Assembly (NCBI GenBank): GCA_023935145.1
Contig: CM043699.1
Location: 63,642,638-63,706,637, forward strand
DNA: 64,000 bases
Source: Bretschneidera sinensis
Taxonomy: Eukaryota; Streptophyta; Magnoliopsida; Brassicales; Akaniaceae
Reading direction: 5' to 3'
Part shown: positions 10,690-22,369 of the stretch, piece by piece
Numbering within the stretch: position 1 is the first letter of the stretch
How the letters are laid out: every line of letters begins with the position of its first letter
The notes under the pieces: generated by a model
Databases searched by the model: none
The model's input: the letters and a program-made list of their open reading frames with translations, nothing else
What the model was told of the DNA's origin: nothing
Translations under genes and position numbers: made by a program

Positions 10690-12100
10690 GTGCTCAAATG
10701 TGAGCAGGAGGCAAGGCAGCGAGAAATGGATTCTAGATTCTGGGTGCACTTATCATATGTGCCCTCATAAGGAATGGTTCAAGAATTTCAAGGAGACCAA
10801 TGATGGAATGGTTTTCTTGGGGAATGACAATTCTTGCTAAGTGAGGGGGATAGAAGACATCCAATTGAGGATGTTTGATGGAGTCACAAGGCTGCTACGA
10901 AATGTAAGGTATCTCCCAGATTTAAGGAGGAATTTGATCTCATTGCGGCAGTTGGATTCCATGGGGTATACATACAAAGCTGAGGGAGGAAAGATTAAGG
11001 TAACCAAGGGTTCTTTGATAGTGATCAAAGCAGCAATCAAAGATGAACTTTATGAGATGATCAGTGAGACAGAAATCAATGATCAAGTAGCAAGCTTGAT
11101 GGTTGAGATGGATAAGGCAGCACTTTGGTACAATCACTTGGGACATATGAGCGAAAAGGGGCTGTAAGTTCTCAGCAAGAATGGTCTACTTAGTGGTGAC
11201 AAAGTAGAGAAACCTGATTTCTGCGAAAGTTTCATTCTTGGGAAGCAATGTTGGGTCAGCTTCAACACCGAAGTGCACTAGTCTAAGGGGATTCTTAACT
11301 ACATCCATGTGGATCTTTGGGGACCAGCAAGGACATCAACACAGGGAATTAATCGTTACTTTTTGTCTTTAATTGATAATTATTCAAGAATGGTTTTGGT
11401 TTATTTGCTTAAAAATAAATAGGATGTTTTGAATAAATTTGTGGTGTGGAAAAAGTTGCTGGAGACTCAAACGGGTAGGGTAGTTAAGGTGTTAAGAACC
11501 GATAATGGCTTAGAATTTTTTAATAAGGATTTTGATAAATTATGTGAATTAAATGGCATTCTAAGACATAGAACGGTTGTGAAAACCTCTCAGCAAAATG
11601 GAGTTGCTGAGAAGATGAATAGAACCCTTATGGAAAAGGTTAGGTGCATGTTAATTGGATCCGGTTTACCAAAATATTTTTGAAGAGAAGCTGTGTCTAC
11701 AACTGCATACTTGGTTAATAGATCACCCTCTAGGGCTTTAGACCTTAAGACTCCCATGGAAATGTGGAGTGGGAAACCCCCTTAGTTAAGCAACCTTAAG
11801 ACTTTTGGGTGTGCTACATATGCACATCAAAAGGATGATAAATTTAACCCAAGGTCTAGAAAATGTGTGTTTCTAGGGTATGGTGAAGGGGTTAAGGGGT
11901 ATAGGTTATGGTCCTTAGAACCAAAAGGAATAAAACTTATAATAAGTAGGGATGTTATTTTTAATGAATTGTTATTTCCCTACTTGGAAAAAACTAACCC
12001 TGCAGGGGCTAATGAGCAAACTAGTCCAAAATTTGTGGAGCATAACATCAAGGAGAATTCAGTTCAGGTAGAACAAGGAAGGCAAGAGGGTTCGGACTAG
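10690..12100 (+). pseudogene. Copia-1 protease and integrase
   Basis: The protease active-site triad is kept in WILDSGCTYHM (about 10730-10760). It is followed by the conserved stretch VRGIEDIQLRMFDGVTRLLR after a stop. The pre-integrase zinc domain follows (HLGHMSEKGL, then an altered CESF where relatives have CESC). The integrase core keeps VDLWGPA (first Asp), LRTDNGLEF (second Asp) and SQQNGVAEKMNR (Glu). The linker ends near 12100 with a stop. Several stops (for example before REAVSTTAYL) split it into many small frames. Confidence 0.85.
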
Positions 12101-12299
12101 GTAGAGCCCATTGATGAAGGCCAAGCTCAAAAAACTCAAGAGGAGGTTGAACTGGAAGGGGTTGATGCAGCAAGTCAGAATGACTACCAGCTCACAAGGG
12201 ACCGAGAAAGGAGGGTGGTTAGACCACCTTTGAGATATGGTTTTGCTGGTGCTAGTGTAGCAGCTCCTTGGACAGAATGAGAGGTTGAACCAAAAATTT

Positions 12300-13873
12300 A
12301 CATAGATGCCATGGAGTGTAAGGATTCATCAAAGTGGCAGCTAGTTATGGAGGAAGAAATGGATTCTTTGAGGAAGAACAACTCTTGGGAATTGGTGCCT
12401 AAACCAGAAAAACAGAGAGTTGTGGATTGTAGATGGATCTACAATATCAAAGAAGGGAACACTCCAGGGGATGAAGTCCAGTATAAAGCTAGGCTGGTGG
12501 CGAAGGGGTTCACACAAAGAGAAGCATAGATTTCACTAAAATATTCTCACCAATTGTGAAATACAAGACGATCAGGATAGTGTTAGCATTGGTGGTCCAA
12601 TTCAATTGGGAAATCGAGCAAATGGATGTAAAGACAACATTTTTACATAGAGAGCTTGATGAGACCATTTACATGAGGTAACCCAAAGGTTATGAGGAGG
12701 GAAGGTAGGGAGATTTGGTGTGCCATTTGAAAGAATCTCTTTATGGCCTGAAACAATCACCTTGATAATGGAATAAGAGGTTTGATTCCTTTGTAACCAG
12801 CCTGGGTTTCATACGGAGCTACTATGATTCATGCTTGTATTACAAGGGGCACAAGGTGGAGAAAGTGGTGATCATCCTTATTTATGTTGATGATATGTTG
12901 TTGGTTGGGAGTAGCATGGAGAGGATAAGAAAACTGAAGGCTCAACTCAGTAAGGAGTTTGAGATAAAGGATCTTGGCCAGGCACAGAAGATCCTTGGGA
13001 TGTGTATCATCCGGGAAAGGGAGAGAAATAGATTGAAGATCTTTCAAACTTCCTACATAGAGAAGATGATATCTAAGTTCTCTATGGAAGATAGGAAACC
13101 AGTGAAGGTTCCCCTTGCTGATCATTTCAAGTTCTCTAGAGATTAATGTCCGAGATTGGAGGCGGAGAAGAAGGAAATGGAAAAAGGTCCCTTACTCTAG
13201 TGCGGTTGGTTCAGTAATGTTCGCCATGGTAAGCACTAGACCTGACAATGCTAATGTAATAAGTGTTCTCAATAGGTTTATGAGTAATCCTAGAAAAGAG
13301 CATTGGCTTGGGATGAAGTGGTTGCTGAGGTACTTGAAGGGAAGCCCAGAAGTAGGGCTGATTTATAAGAAGAGGGGTAAGTCCATCTGCCTTAAGGGTT
13401 ATGCTGATTCAGACTATGGAGCAGACAGGGATAAGAGAAGATCGATTACCTCCTACTTCTTCAACTTAAATGGATGTTGTGTTAGTTGGAAGGCTCAATT
13501 GCAGCTGGTGGTAACACTCTCAACAATCGAGGCTGAGTACATAGCGACTACAGAAGCCATCAAGAAGGCTATGTGGTGCAAAGGGTTACTGGAAGAGTTG
13601 AAGGTACTAGAGAAGCAGGTTATAGTGTATTCGGATAGCCAAATTGCATTGCATTTATGTAAGAATCCGGTGTTCCATGAGAGGACAAAGCACATGGATG
13701 TTCGGTACCATTTCATTCGGGAAAATGTTACGAAAGGATGCATCCATGTGGACAAGTTAGCCACGGAAGAAAACCCTACGGATTTAAGTAGTAAAGTTCT
13801 ACCTCTAAGTAAGTTCAATCATTGCCTTGGACTACTTAGGATTGGAGTAAATTTATATAATGACTTAAGATGA
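12300..13873 (+). pseudogene. Copia-1 reverse transcriptase and RNase H
   Basis: RT begins around MECKDSSKWQLVMEEEM. A one-base deletion near 12524 shifts the frame after KGFTQRE. The catalytic motif LIYVDDMLLVG is intact at about 12880-12905. An extra A in the run at 13181-13185 causes a second frameshift. RNase H keeps GYADSDYGAD, IEAEYIA, YSDSQIALHL and ERTKHMDVRYHF up to the stop at 13873. The last 230 codons are open, but the start of that frame (13115) is an artefact of the frameshift. Confidence 0.88.
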
Positions 13874-13936
13874 GTTTGGATCCTGAGTTCTCTGCACAAT
13901 GGGTTTGGATTTAAATGCTTAGACAAAGGTAAAGAT

Positions 13937-14796
13937 TATTGGTATTTTGTCCAAGGTTTAAGCAAAAAGGTGGAAGAATAAAATCAGCATGTTCAACCTT
14001 AGTGTGCGCTATAGCACAACCTTCCCAGGCCGCAGCACCCAGCAAGGAGGAGGGGTGCGCCGTGGCTCAGCCTCCCCCATGTCACGACGCCCAAAAGTTT
14101 AAGGAAGTGTACTTTGCTCTGGGCCGCGACCTGCTTTATTCTGGGCCGCGGCGCCAGGTACACTGATGCACACATATTTCAGCCTTTTAAGTGGTTCATG
14201 AGGCATGTTCAAAATGCATAGGATCATTAAGGAATGATGGAGGGCTAAGGTTGATTGGTCCTCAAGATCTAAGAGTGGAGAATGACACTCAAGAATGGTC
14301 AAGAAGCTGGTGCACTATATAAAGGGTCACCTAGCTTCAATCTAATGTAACATAACTTGTGATTAAAAGTGAGATAAATGGTGAGAGTGCAAAGACACTA
14401 AACTCAAGAGAGACTCTATAGAGAGGTTGATTGTTTAGAAGAGAGAGAGAGTATAATAGAAAGGGGATTCAAGGGCTTATAAGAGGAATTTTCTTGGGAA
14501 AATTACAGGGTTAGTTCTTATCACTTTCTGTTTCTTCTTCTTCTTTGTTCCTTTAAGAACTTGTGGATTCTTGAAGAGGTGTTGCTGATTGTAAAGAACT
14601 CCATTCATAAGATAGTGTAGTGAGCTTAGAGTAGCTCACAGGGATGTAGGCATATTGCCGAACCTCATAAACAAATTTCTTGTATTCTTTTCTTTCTTGC
14701 TTTGATTGGTTACTGTCTATTTTCTTTACAAGTCATTCTAAACTTAGGTGTTTGGAAGATCACCTCCTGGGCATAATTGAAGGTCGTTTCCCAACA
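13937..14796 (+). repeat. Copia-1 3' LTR
   Basis: The LTR is 860 bp and begins TATTGG, with G changed to A in the terminal TG. It is preceded by the purine-rich AGACAAAGGTAAAGA and ends CCAACA. Confidence 0.9.
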
Positions 14797-14801
14797 TAAG
14801 A

Positions 14802-16073
14802 TCATCTCCACAGGGATTGGTAAATTCTAATTTAGAATTAGTTTCGCAATAATAAAATGAAATGAAAGAAATAAATGTTGGGTTTGAATTAATAAAGATA
14901 AAGGCGTAGGGACTTGATATCCATGACTAATCATGCTACCACAACAAAATAGTATGCCAGTGCTTTACTCATGTCATGATTACCTAATGCTTGTCAACCT
15001 AAGGGCTTGGTCCACTCTTTAAGCTATTAATTTCCCTAAGCAACGAGTTAGGCATGGTATCTACTCTAACTCTTTTCTTTTTTAAGGAATTCAGCATGGT
15101 GTATACTGAGTTGTTCCTTAAGAGAGCATAGGATTTGTGGAAATCGACAACCACACGAGACCTAGGGCATGGTATCTACTTCCGGTTTCCCATGTTGATT
15201 AACCCAAGAATCCGGCGTGGATTTCTTTTATTACTATTGTCAGACCCAAGACTCGATCATCCAAATTGATCCTACTAACTAATCTATACCACATGCATAC
15301 ATTGATCAGACACATAAATATGAGGAATTTAAATAAAACATGCATTAATCAAGTTAAGCAACACAATATAAATATCGCAAAGGCGCCAATACTGAATTAT
15401 GGAGTAAACATAATTAGGGCTTCAACTAAGCCCTTACTAGAAAATTAGTTACACATAGTTGTGATGCTAAACAACATCATAAAGTAATAATAAAGGTAAG
15501 AAGAAACCTGAACACATTATGGAGAAGAGTTGTCAATTCGTCTCCACAATCTCTCCATCGGGCTCATCCGGCCTGCGGCCTCCCCGAACAAAAAAAATTA
15601 AAACTAAAAAGGGAGATCGTGTTTCTGTGTTTTAAAAGTCTATTTATAGGGTTCTTAAGGACACCTCGAAACCCTAATTTCCAAAACAGGGCCCTAACCC
15701 TAATTTCTAAAATAGGTGCTGCTGTTTTACTGTTCACTGCTGTACGTGTGCTCTCGATCGCACACTGTTGCGCTCGACCACATATGTGCTCGATCATTGG
15801 TTTTGTATGCATGAGTGTAGGTTGTGCTCATGCATGGCGTGGGCATTTGAGCATTTGTGCACTCAATCGCATGTCTGGTGCGCTCGATCGCATGTGTAGA
15901 CACCAGTTTTTCCAGCTTTTGTCCTTTGAGTTCCAAAAATGCTTCATTTTCTCCAAGAACCTATAAAAACACATAAAACATATAAAGGAAGTAAAATAAA
16001 ATAAAATATGCAAACTAAGAGCTTAACAAATGTAAATTAAGGGGCTTAAATGTGAATATTTAAGCTCCTATCA
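14802..16073 (-). repeat. Athila-2 right LTR, remaining 1272 bp
   Basis: This continues the LTR begun at 8648. It carries CGATCG motifs (15745-15900), telo-box-like AAACCCTAA near 15669 and a TATA-like CTATAAATA near 15645, all read on the minus strand. It ends TATCA, directly followed by the TSD CCTAT. Confidence 0.9.
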
Positions 16074-16078
16074 CCTAT

Positions 16079-16700
16079 ATGCCCATAGAGCATCATTCAA
16101 GCGCAAGGACCAATCCTTCTAATTAGGATTCACGGTCCTCTCTAAGATTACTTTGATCTCTCAGTTACTTATCTCCACTTGGCCACTGGTTTGAGGATGA
16201 TATGGAGTGCCAACTTTATGGGTGATCCCATATTTTCTGAGTAGTGCGGCAAAAGAGTGATGATGAAAGTGGCTGCAACCATCACTGATGATTGCTCTTG
16301 GAGTCCCAAACCGGGTAAAGATGTTAGCCTATAGAAACTTTACAACCACTTTGTGATCATTAGTCTTTGAGGGGACAACCTCAACCCATTTGGACACATA
16401 ATCCACACCCACAAGAATATATAAATAACCAAAGGAGTTAGGAAATGGACCCATGAAATCAATGCCCCATACATCAAAAAGTTCTACTATATGAATATTT
16501 TGTAGGGGCATCTGATTTCAGGAAGAGATGTTACCTGTCCGCTGGCATCTATCACATGAGCTACAAAATGAGAAGGCATCTTTAAATAGATTAGGCCAAT
16601 ATAAATTGGATTGTAATACCTTAAGAGCTGTTCTCTTGGCCCCAAAATGTCCTCCACAAGCAAACTGATGGCAATGTTGTAATAAGCTCAAGTGCTAATC
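16079..16700 (-). pseudogene. Athila-1 integrase, N-terminal zinc and catalytic part
   Basis: From 16700 downward the minus strand encodes an HHCC-type zinc region (HCHQFACGGHFGAKRTALK, then CSSCDRCQRTG). The D,D,E core follows: GIDFMGPFP holds the first Asp (about 16460), [10 protein letters not shown] the second (about 16285) and TSGQVEISN the Glu. The gene is interrupted by several stops, including one right after the RT-RNase H frame at 16695. It is cut at the codons for WAYR, where Athila-2 inserted. Confidence 0.87.
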
Positions 16701-18680
16701 TTCTGAGACACACCGTCTGATGATTTGATCAAGGCAGAATTTGAAGAGGTAAGGGTCATCCCAATGGTAGTGTCTAGACATAAATATCAGCAGCTTCTTT
16801 TCTTGCGTGGTCATACCTAGGGGAAAAACCTTAACAGTTAGATAATTGATAATATCAGCATACCATGGAAGTTTTACCTCTAGTGCGAACAATTGTTCAT
16901 CAGGGAAGTTCTCATTCAAGGGCAGCTCATTTTTTTCATTCTCATAGGGTAGCCTTGATAAATGATCTGCAACCACATTCTCACTGCCTTTCTTGTCTTT
17001 GATCTCCAAATCAAATTCTTGCAATAAGAGTACCCGTCTAATTAACCTAGGCTTTGCATCTTTCTTAGAAAATAGATATCTCAAAGTAGCATGATCAGTG
17101 AATACAATAACCTTAGAGCCAATAAGATGTGATCTAAACTTCTCTAAAGCAAAAATTACAGCTAGCAATTCTTTTTCCATAGTAGAATAGTTAAGCTGAG
17201 CATCATTTAAAGTTTTAGAAGCATAGTAAATAGCATGAGGTACCTTATTGATTCTTTTACCTAAGATAGCTCCCAAGGCGAAGTCACTTGCATTGCACAT
17301 CAATTCGAATGGAAGATTCCAATCTGGTGTCATCATTATTGGGGTAGAGGTGAGAACAGCTTTCAATGTGTTAAAAACTTTCATACAGTTATCAATCCAC
17401 TCAAACTTGGTATCTTTGGCTAACAATGCATAAAGAGGTCTTGAGATCTTGGAGAAATCTTTGATGAATCGTCTATAGAAACCTACATGTCCAAGGAAAC
17501 TTCTAACACCCTTGACTGTGAGAGGAGGAGGCAGCTTTGAAATGATGTCTATTTTAGCCTTGTCTACCTCTATACCTTTGTTGGAGATGGAATGACCCAA
17601 CACAATGCCTTTTTGGACCACAAAGTGACATTTCTCCCAATTTAGCACTAAGTTGCTCTCTTCACATCTCTTTAGGACACTCTCTAGATGATTTAGGCAT
17701 TCATCAAAACTAGAACCAAAAACACTGAAATCATCCATGAATACCTCAATGTATTTCTCCCCCATATCAAAAAATATGCCCATCATACATCTTTGAAAGG
17801 TGGCTGGTGTGTTGCATAACCCGAATAGCATCCTTTGATACGTAAATGTACCGAAAGGACATGTGAAGGTAGTCTTTTCTTGATCCTTAGGTGCTATGGC
17901 AATCTGGTTGTACCCACTGTACCCATCCAAGAAGCAATAATAGCTATGACCAGCTAATCTCTTTAACATCTGATCAATGAATGGTAAGGGGAAGTGATCT
18001 TTTCTGGTTACTTTGTTCAATCTTTGGTAATCAATACATACTCTCCAACCAGTTGTATTTCTTGTAGGTTTGAGCTTCTCATCCTCATTCTTTACCACTA
18101 TGATCCCACTCTTTTGCGGAACAACTTGAACTGAACTTACCCATTTACTGTCTGAGATGGGGTAGATAATGCCAACATCTAATAGTTTTAATACCTCAAC
18201 CTTTACTACCTCTTTCATGTGTGGGTTAATTCTTCTTTGAGCATCTCGAGTGGGCCTTGCTTCATCATCAAGGTAGATATTATGCATGCACTTGGCTGGA
18301 TTTATCCCTTTAATGTCAGCAATGGTCCATCCAGTGGCAGATCTATGCTCCCTAAGAACTCTTAATAATTTCTCTTTTTCTCTAATACTCAAATTAGCAG
18401 CCACAATCATAGGAAATGTCTTTTTCTCTCCCAGATAGGTATAAGTTAAATGCTCTGGCAGCTGCTTTAATTCCAATGTTGGTGCCTGGACAATAGAAGG
18501 AAGAAGAGTAGTATTAGTAGGTATGAGAGATTCAAATGGAGGAGCATACTTAGTTGGGTGTTTTGGAGAAGCCTCAAGGAGGTGCACAGCTTTAATGATG
18601 TCATCAGTAACATCTTCAGGTTCTTGCTCAATATCCACTTCCGTTAAGCTATGGGTAATAGTGGTCGTCAATGGATCCAT
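16695..18680 (-). CDS. Athila-1 reverse transcriptase-RNase H, long open frame (661 codons)
   Basis: This is the best preserved Gypsy coding block in the window; it would copy element RNA into DNA. Residues 1-100 are the Athila linker, with [16 protein letters not shown] spans about 150-350, with [39 protein letters not shown] and the catalytic box FMDD at 314-317. RNase H spans about 455-575, with MEKELLAV (501-508) and [10 protein letters not shown] (527-536). Its first catalytic position reads CNASD where the family has CDASD, so nuclease activity is doubtful. The start Met is only the first in the open frame; in the living element pol would be one polyprotein with protease and integrase. 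It is flanked by broken gag, protease and integrase, so the element is dead. Confidence 0.85.
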   Translation of the reverse strand: MDPLTTTITHSLTEVDIEQEPEDVTDDIIKAVHLLEASPKHPTKYAPPFESLIPTNTTLLPSIVQAPTLELKQLPEHLTYTYLGEKKTFPMIVAANLSIREKEKLLRVLREHRSATGWTIADIKGINPAKCMHNIYLDDEARPTRDAQRRINPHMKEVVKVEVLKLLDVGIIYPISDSKWVSSVQVVPQKSGIIVVKNEDEKLKPTRNTTGWRVCIDYQRLNKVTRKDHFPLPFIDQMLKRLAGHSYYCFLDGYSGYNQIAIAPKDQEKTTFTCPFGTFTYQRMLFGLCNTPATFQRCMMGIFFDMGEKYIEVFMDDFSVFGSSFDECLNHLESVLKRCEESNLVLNWEKCHFVVQKGIVLGHSISNKGIEVDKAKIDIISKLPPPLTVKGVRSFLGHVGFYRRFIKDFSKISRPLYALLAKDTKFEWIDNCMKVFNTLKAVLTSTPIMMTPDWNLPFELMCNASDFALGAILGKRINKVPHAIYYASKTLNDAQLNYSTMEKELLAVIFALEKFRSHLIGSKVIVFTDHATLRYLFSKKDAKPRLIRRVLLLQEFDLEIKDKKGSENVVADHLSRLPYENEKNELPLNENFPDEQLFALEVKLPWYADIINYLTVKVFPLGMTTQEKKLLIFMSRHYHWDDPYLFKFCLDQIIRRCVSED

Positions 18681-18713
18681 GTACTGGGCCTAAAAAGCTT
18701 GCTCAACAAAACT

Positions 18714-19337
18714 TTATATCATATATACATTAAAGCATTCCATATCATCTTGAGGTAGTTTTAATGCATCAAATATTTTAAATTCTATTTTCTCTCCATT
18801 GACCTTCATACTTACTATACCCTTTTTCACACAAATATTTGTATCAGTAGTTTTCATGAAGGGTCCTAATATGATGGGCAGGGGTAATGGCATAGGGCAT
18901 TCCTCCATATCTAGCACAATGAAATCAGCAGATAAAATGAACTCACCTACCTTTACCAGGACATCCTCAAGAATACCCCTAGGTCTTTTTATACTTCTAT
19001 CTGCCAATTGCAAGGTAATGGAAGTCGGTTGTAGCTCCCCCAAACTTAGGGTTTCGAATACTGTGTATGGCAGCAAATTTACACCTGCTCCCAAATCTAG
19101 TAATGCTCACTTAAACAATTGATCACCTATCCTACAGGGAATAGTAAAACTACCCGGATCTTTCAGTTTTGGTGGTAGTTTTTGTAATAGCATAACACTT
19201 ACCTCTTCAGTTAATGCTACAATCTCATGTTCTAGAAACTTTCTCTTATGAGTGAAACAATCTTTTAGAAATTTAGCATAAGCAGGTATTTGTTGAATTG
19301 CATCTAATAAGGGAATGTTTATTTCTACTTTTTGCAA
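18714..19337 (-). pseudogene. Athila-1 aspartic protease
   Basis: Two adjacent minus-strand frames (19337-19107 and 19094-18714) are separated by one stop after DQLFK. The protease signature reads ALLDLGAGVNLLPY, with the Ser/Thr of the triad replaced by Leu as in Athila-2. It is followed by TSITLQLADRS and FIVLDMEECPMPLPLPIILG. The enzyme would cleave the polyprotein. The same substitution in both copies suggests either a family feature or a shared inactive ancestor. Confidence 0.8.
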
Positions 19338-19388
19338 GGTTTCAAAAAAATCAAGCAGTTTATTTTCTTTCTTTTGTTTTACTAACCT

Positions 19389-20846
19389 TTACGGAAAGGG
19401 TGGTGCATTCACCTTCTCCGTCTCACTCACCTTTGATGTCGATGGTTTCTCTAGAGACGTTTTTGCAGACTCATCGGTTCTTATAACCTTACTATTTCTG
19501 AGGGTCGTAACAGCTTTCAGTTGTTGATGCCCCCCAGGGTTAGGTAGTGTTTGAGTCAAAAGCTCACGTTGCTTTATGCCACTTAGCTCTTTAGCCAATT
19601 GTCCCATTTGTACCTCTAGTCTTTGGATGGCTTGTTCATGTTTTGTTGTGGTTTGTCTTAGTTCAATCCGGAATTGCCTTTCATCTGCCATGAACTAATC
19701 TTGTGAAGTCATTAATTGTTGCTGCTGAGTTGTCGATTGCCTCACAAGACTTTCGATGTCACTTTTCTTTGTTTTGGGAGCTGAGTGAGTAGCTGGCTGA
19801 GAGTTTCTTTGCTGACCTTACAGGTTAAGGGTATTTTGATTGTTGCTCCAAGAGAAATTTGGGTGGTTTCGCCATCCAGGGTTGTATGTGTTTGTATATG
19901 GGTTGTTATTACGTGGATAGTTGTTTGGTCCCATGTAATTTGCTTATTCTGGGTCTGCAGATGAATACAAGGGACATGTCTCAGTATTATGATCAAATTA
20001 AGAACGTATAGCACATACCTAGAGTGTTGTAGCTGGTGGATTAGGTGAGGCATTCTGAGCAGTCATAGCTTTGACAAGTAGATCTAATTTCCTCTCCACA
20101 ACAACTATTTGAGTAGAGGATCCTCCATTTAGGTTCACCTCATACATACCTTTGCTCTTGGTTACATGTCTATCTCGAGAGGAAAACTGCTGGGTGTGTT
20201 CACTTAAGGTTTCGAATAGCTCCATGGCTTCTTCACTGCTTTCTCCATCAGCACTCCTTCACAACTTGAATCCACAATATTTTTATTAGTATCACTTAAT
20301 CCTTCATAGAAAGCTTGTACCAATTCAACCTGAGGTAGATTGTGATGTGGGCATTTGAGTAGTAGCTCGTTGAAGTGTCCTCATGCCTCAAAGAATAGTT
20401 CTCTATCCTTTTGTTGGAAAGACTGAATCTCCTTCCTCATTTGCCTCGTCTTTTGGGCTGGGAAAAACTTCCTTAGGAATTTGCTAGCCAACTCCTCCTA
20501 AGTGTGAATAGAAACTGCAGGCAATGAATTGTACCACATTTTAGCATTTTCTTTTAAGGAAAAAGGAAAAAGGAAAAAGAATTAACCTGATTCCTTCTTG
20601 GTCTAAGCCTCGAATGTGCTGGAACTTGCAGAGATCGAAGAACTCTCGAAGGTGCAAGTGTGGATCCTCATTAGGTGTACCCTTAAAGTGAGTCAATGCA
20701 CTGAGTATTTGCGGAGATATGTAGTAGTTGCCTTCTGCTTCTGGTTGATAAGCAATGCATGATGGCTGATCAAGGTTTCGTGGGATAAAGGATTGCTTCA
20801 TCGGTCTTCGCTCAGGTGGTCGTTGATTTTCAATTTGTTCTGCCAT
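19389..20846 (-). pseudogene. Athila-1 gag, interrupted
   Basis: The start MAEQIENQRPPERRPMKQSF at 20846 is recognisable in all Athila copies here. The first frame has the gag capsid-like stretch TPNEDPHLHLREFFDLC. Later frames (20225-20019, 20053-19742, 19691-19389) cover the hinge, the degraded knuckle and the C-terminal coiled region RLEVQMGQLAKELS. Stops and frameshifts occur near 20570 and 20030. The N-terminal frame ends in a lysine-rich A-run (20559-20580), a likely slippage site. Confidence 0.8.
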
Positions 20847-21280
20847 TGGTGCTTCCTCCTTGGTCTCTTATTCTACCTCTTCAGAATTGTCTGTAAGCCT
20901 TTGTCGGATAGTTCGCTCAAGCTCGGTATTGAGGGGAAAGAACATTGGATGTTTGGATCGAAGCCCATGCATGAATCGGTAGCAATTGCGTTAGTGCTGC
21001 AGTTCAACACTACTGCCCGGGTAACTCTCTACCTCAAGTACGCTCGATCGCACAGAAGGTTGCGCTCGATCGTAGGTGGCACAGAAAGTTCTGCTAGAGT
21101 GCCTGAAACAGAAAACAAAAAGAAATAGATTAGGTTTTGGATTAAACAAAAATAAAGTAAAAACAAAAACTTAAAATTTTGATAGAATTAAATAGAATAA
21201 ATAAATAAAAATTATTGAATTAAATGAAACTAATTATAGAAGGAAATTTAGTGTAATCCCCGGCAACGGTGCCAAAAACT
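20847..21280 (-). other. Athila-1 leader with tRNA-Asp primer-binding site
   Basis: The PBS at 21257-21274 reads TCCCCGGCAACGGTGCCA, one change from the plant tRNA-Asp 3' end, and abuts the LTR at 21281. CGCTCGATCGCA-type motifs lie at 21035-21080. No gene is seen. Confidence 0.8.
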
Positions 21281-22369
21281 TGTTGAGCATTTATCTACCT
21301 AAATAAATAAGCAAATAATCGTACAGTTTTACTTGCAAGTGCACAAGGTCAATAGTAGCATAGTGTGCAAGTGCGAGATCATCTCTACTGGGATAGGTGA
21401 ATTTCGTTTTAGAATTAGTTTCACAATGTAAAATTGATAGAAATAAATATTAAGTTTAGATTGATAATAATGAGAACATAGGGCTTTGATATCCACCACT
21501 AATCAAACTTTCCCAATAAGTAATGTGCCAATGCTTAGCCCTACTATGAATACCTATTGGTTGTCAACCTAAGGGCATGGTATCTACTCCTTAAGCTATT
21601 GATTTCCCTAAGCAATGAGTTAGGCATGGTTTCTACTCTAACCTTTTCTTTCTTAAGGGATTCAGCATGGTGTATACTGAGTTGTTCCTTAAAAGAGCAT
21701 AAGATCTGTGGAAATTGAGAACCACACGAGACCCAGGGTATGGTATATACTCCCGGTTTCTCACGTTGATTAACCCAATAATCTGGCGTGGATTTCTTTT
21801 GTTACTATTGTCAGACCCAGGACTCAGTCATCCAAATTGATCTAACTAACTATTCCATACCACATGCATATGTTGATCAGACACACACATATAAGGAATT
21901 CAATAAAATAGGCATTAATCAATTAAAGCATCATAACATAGCTATTTGCAAAGGCAATCAATGAATATATATATATGGAAAAGCATAATTAAGGCTTCAA
22001 TCGAGCCCTATAAAGAGTTAGTTACACATGTTGTCTATGATAAACATCATCATAACATAAACTAAACAGAAAATATAAAACCCGAAGAATACTGTGGAGA
22101 CGAGTCGTCAATTCCTCTCCAAAGCTTACAACTTCAAGCAAAAGTAAAAGATAAAAGATATGATATGTTTTCTGTTTTTTACAATCCTATATATAGGGTT
22201 CTAAAGGTGCCTCGAAACCCTAATTTCCAAAATAGGTCTAGAAGAAATCTTTCCAAAACTTGCTCTGCCGCCTCCCTGTGCATGTGTGCTCGATCACTTA
22301 CTTCTACACTCGAGCGCATAGGTGCATTCGAGCCTTTTATGTGTGCACACGATTGCTTGTGCGCTCGAT
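21281..22369 (-). repeat. Athila-1 right LTR (5' LTR of the element), truncated
   Basis: It starts TGTTGAGCATTTATC and matches the other Athila LTRs through the TATA-like CTATATATAG near 22190 and the CGATCG motif cluster (22285-22369). It then stops in GCGCTCGATCT and continues as Copia RNase H sequence. About 250-300 bp of the LTR are missing. Confidence 0.85.

Larger units (their letters stand above)
8746..14796 (+). mobile_element. Copia-1: full-length but inactivated Tork-like Ty1/Copia retrotransposon
   Basis: This 6051-bp plus-strand element has LTRs at 8746-9593 and 13937-14796, a PBS for initiator tRNA-Met and a purine-rich tract before the 3' LTR. It contains gag, protease, integrase, RT and RNase H in Ty1/Copia order. 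All domains are present in sequence, but many stops and at least two single-base indels break the frame. Tork-type placement rests on protein motifs such as CESCILGKQHRVSF-like and VDCRWIYKIKEG-like stretches. Confidence 0.93.
3169..16073 (-). mobile_element. Athila-2: non-autonomous Athila-like element nested in Athila-1, carrying Copia-1 in one LTR
   Basis: The element is bounded by LTRs 3169-4489 and 8648-16073 (the second split by Copia-1) and by a perfect 5-bp TSD, CCTAT. It lies on the minus strand. The internal region (4490-8647, about 4.2 kb) retains a leader, gag and protease remnants, and the 3' non-coding region. RT, RNase H and integrase are missing: the linker after protease passes directly into a short tail ending at 5905. 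The left LTR terminus has changed from TG to TT. The PBS at 8624-8641 has three mismatches to tRNA-Asp. It is therefore a deletion derivative that probably moved with proteins supplied by a full-length relative. Confidence 0.9.
1..22369 (-). mobile_element. Athila-1: Athila-like Ty3/Gypsy LTR retrotransposon, split by a nested insertion and truncated at its 5' LTR
   Basis: This is the outermost element of the left half, transcribed on the minus strand. The pieces are an LTR end (1-65), internal DNA (66-3168 and 16079-21280) and a truncated LTR (21281-22369). The integrase reading frame stops at 3168 and resumes after the TSD at 16074-16078, so the two internal blocks are one element opened by Athila-2. 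The PBS at 21257-21274 matches the 3' end of plant tRNA-Asp with one mismatch, the primer used by Athila-type elements. Gene order on the minus strand is gag, protease, RT, RNase H, integrase. I see no env-like gene. The left LTR continues outside the window, and the right LTR is joined to Copia-2, so no outer TSD can be checked. Lineage was assigned from protein motifs and PBS, not from a tree. Confidence 0.88.
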
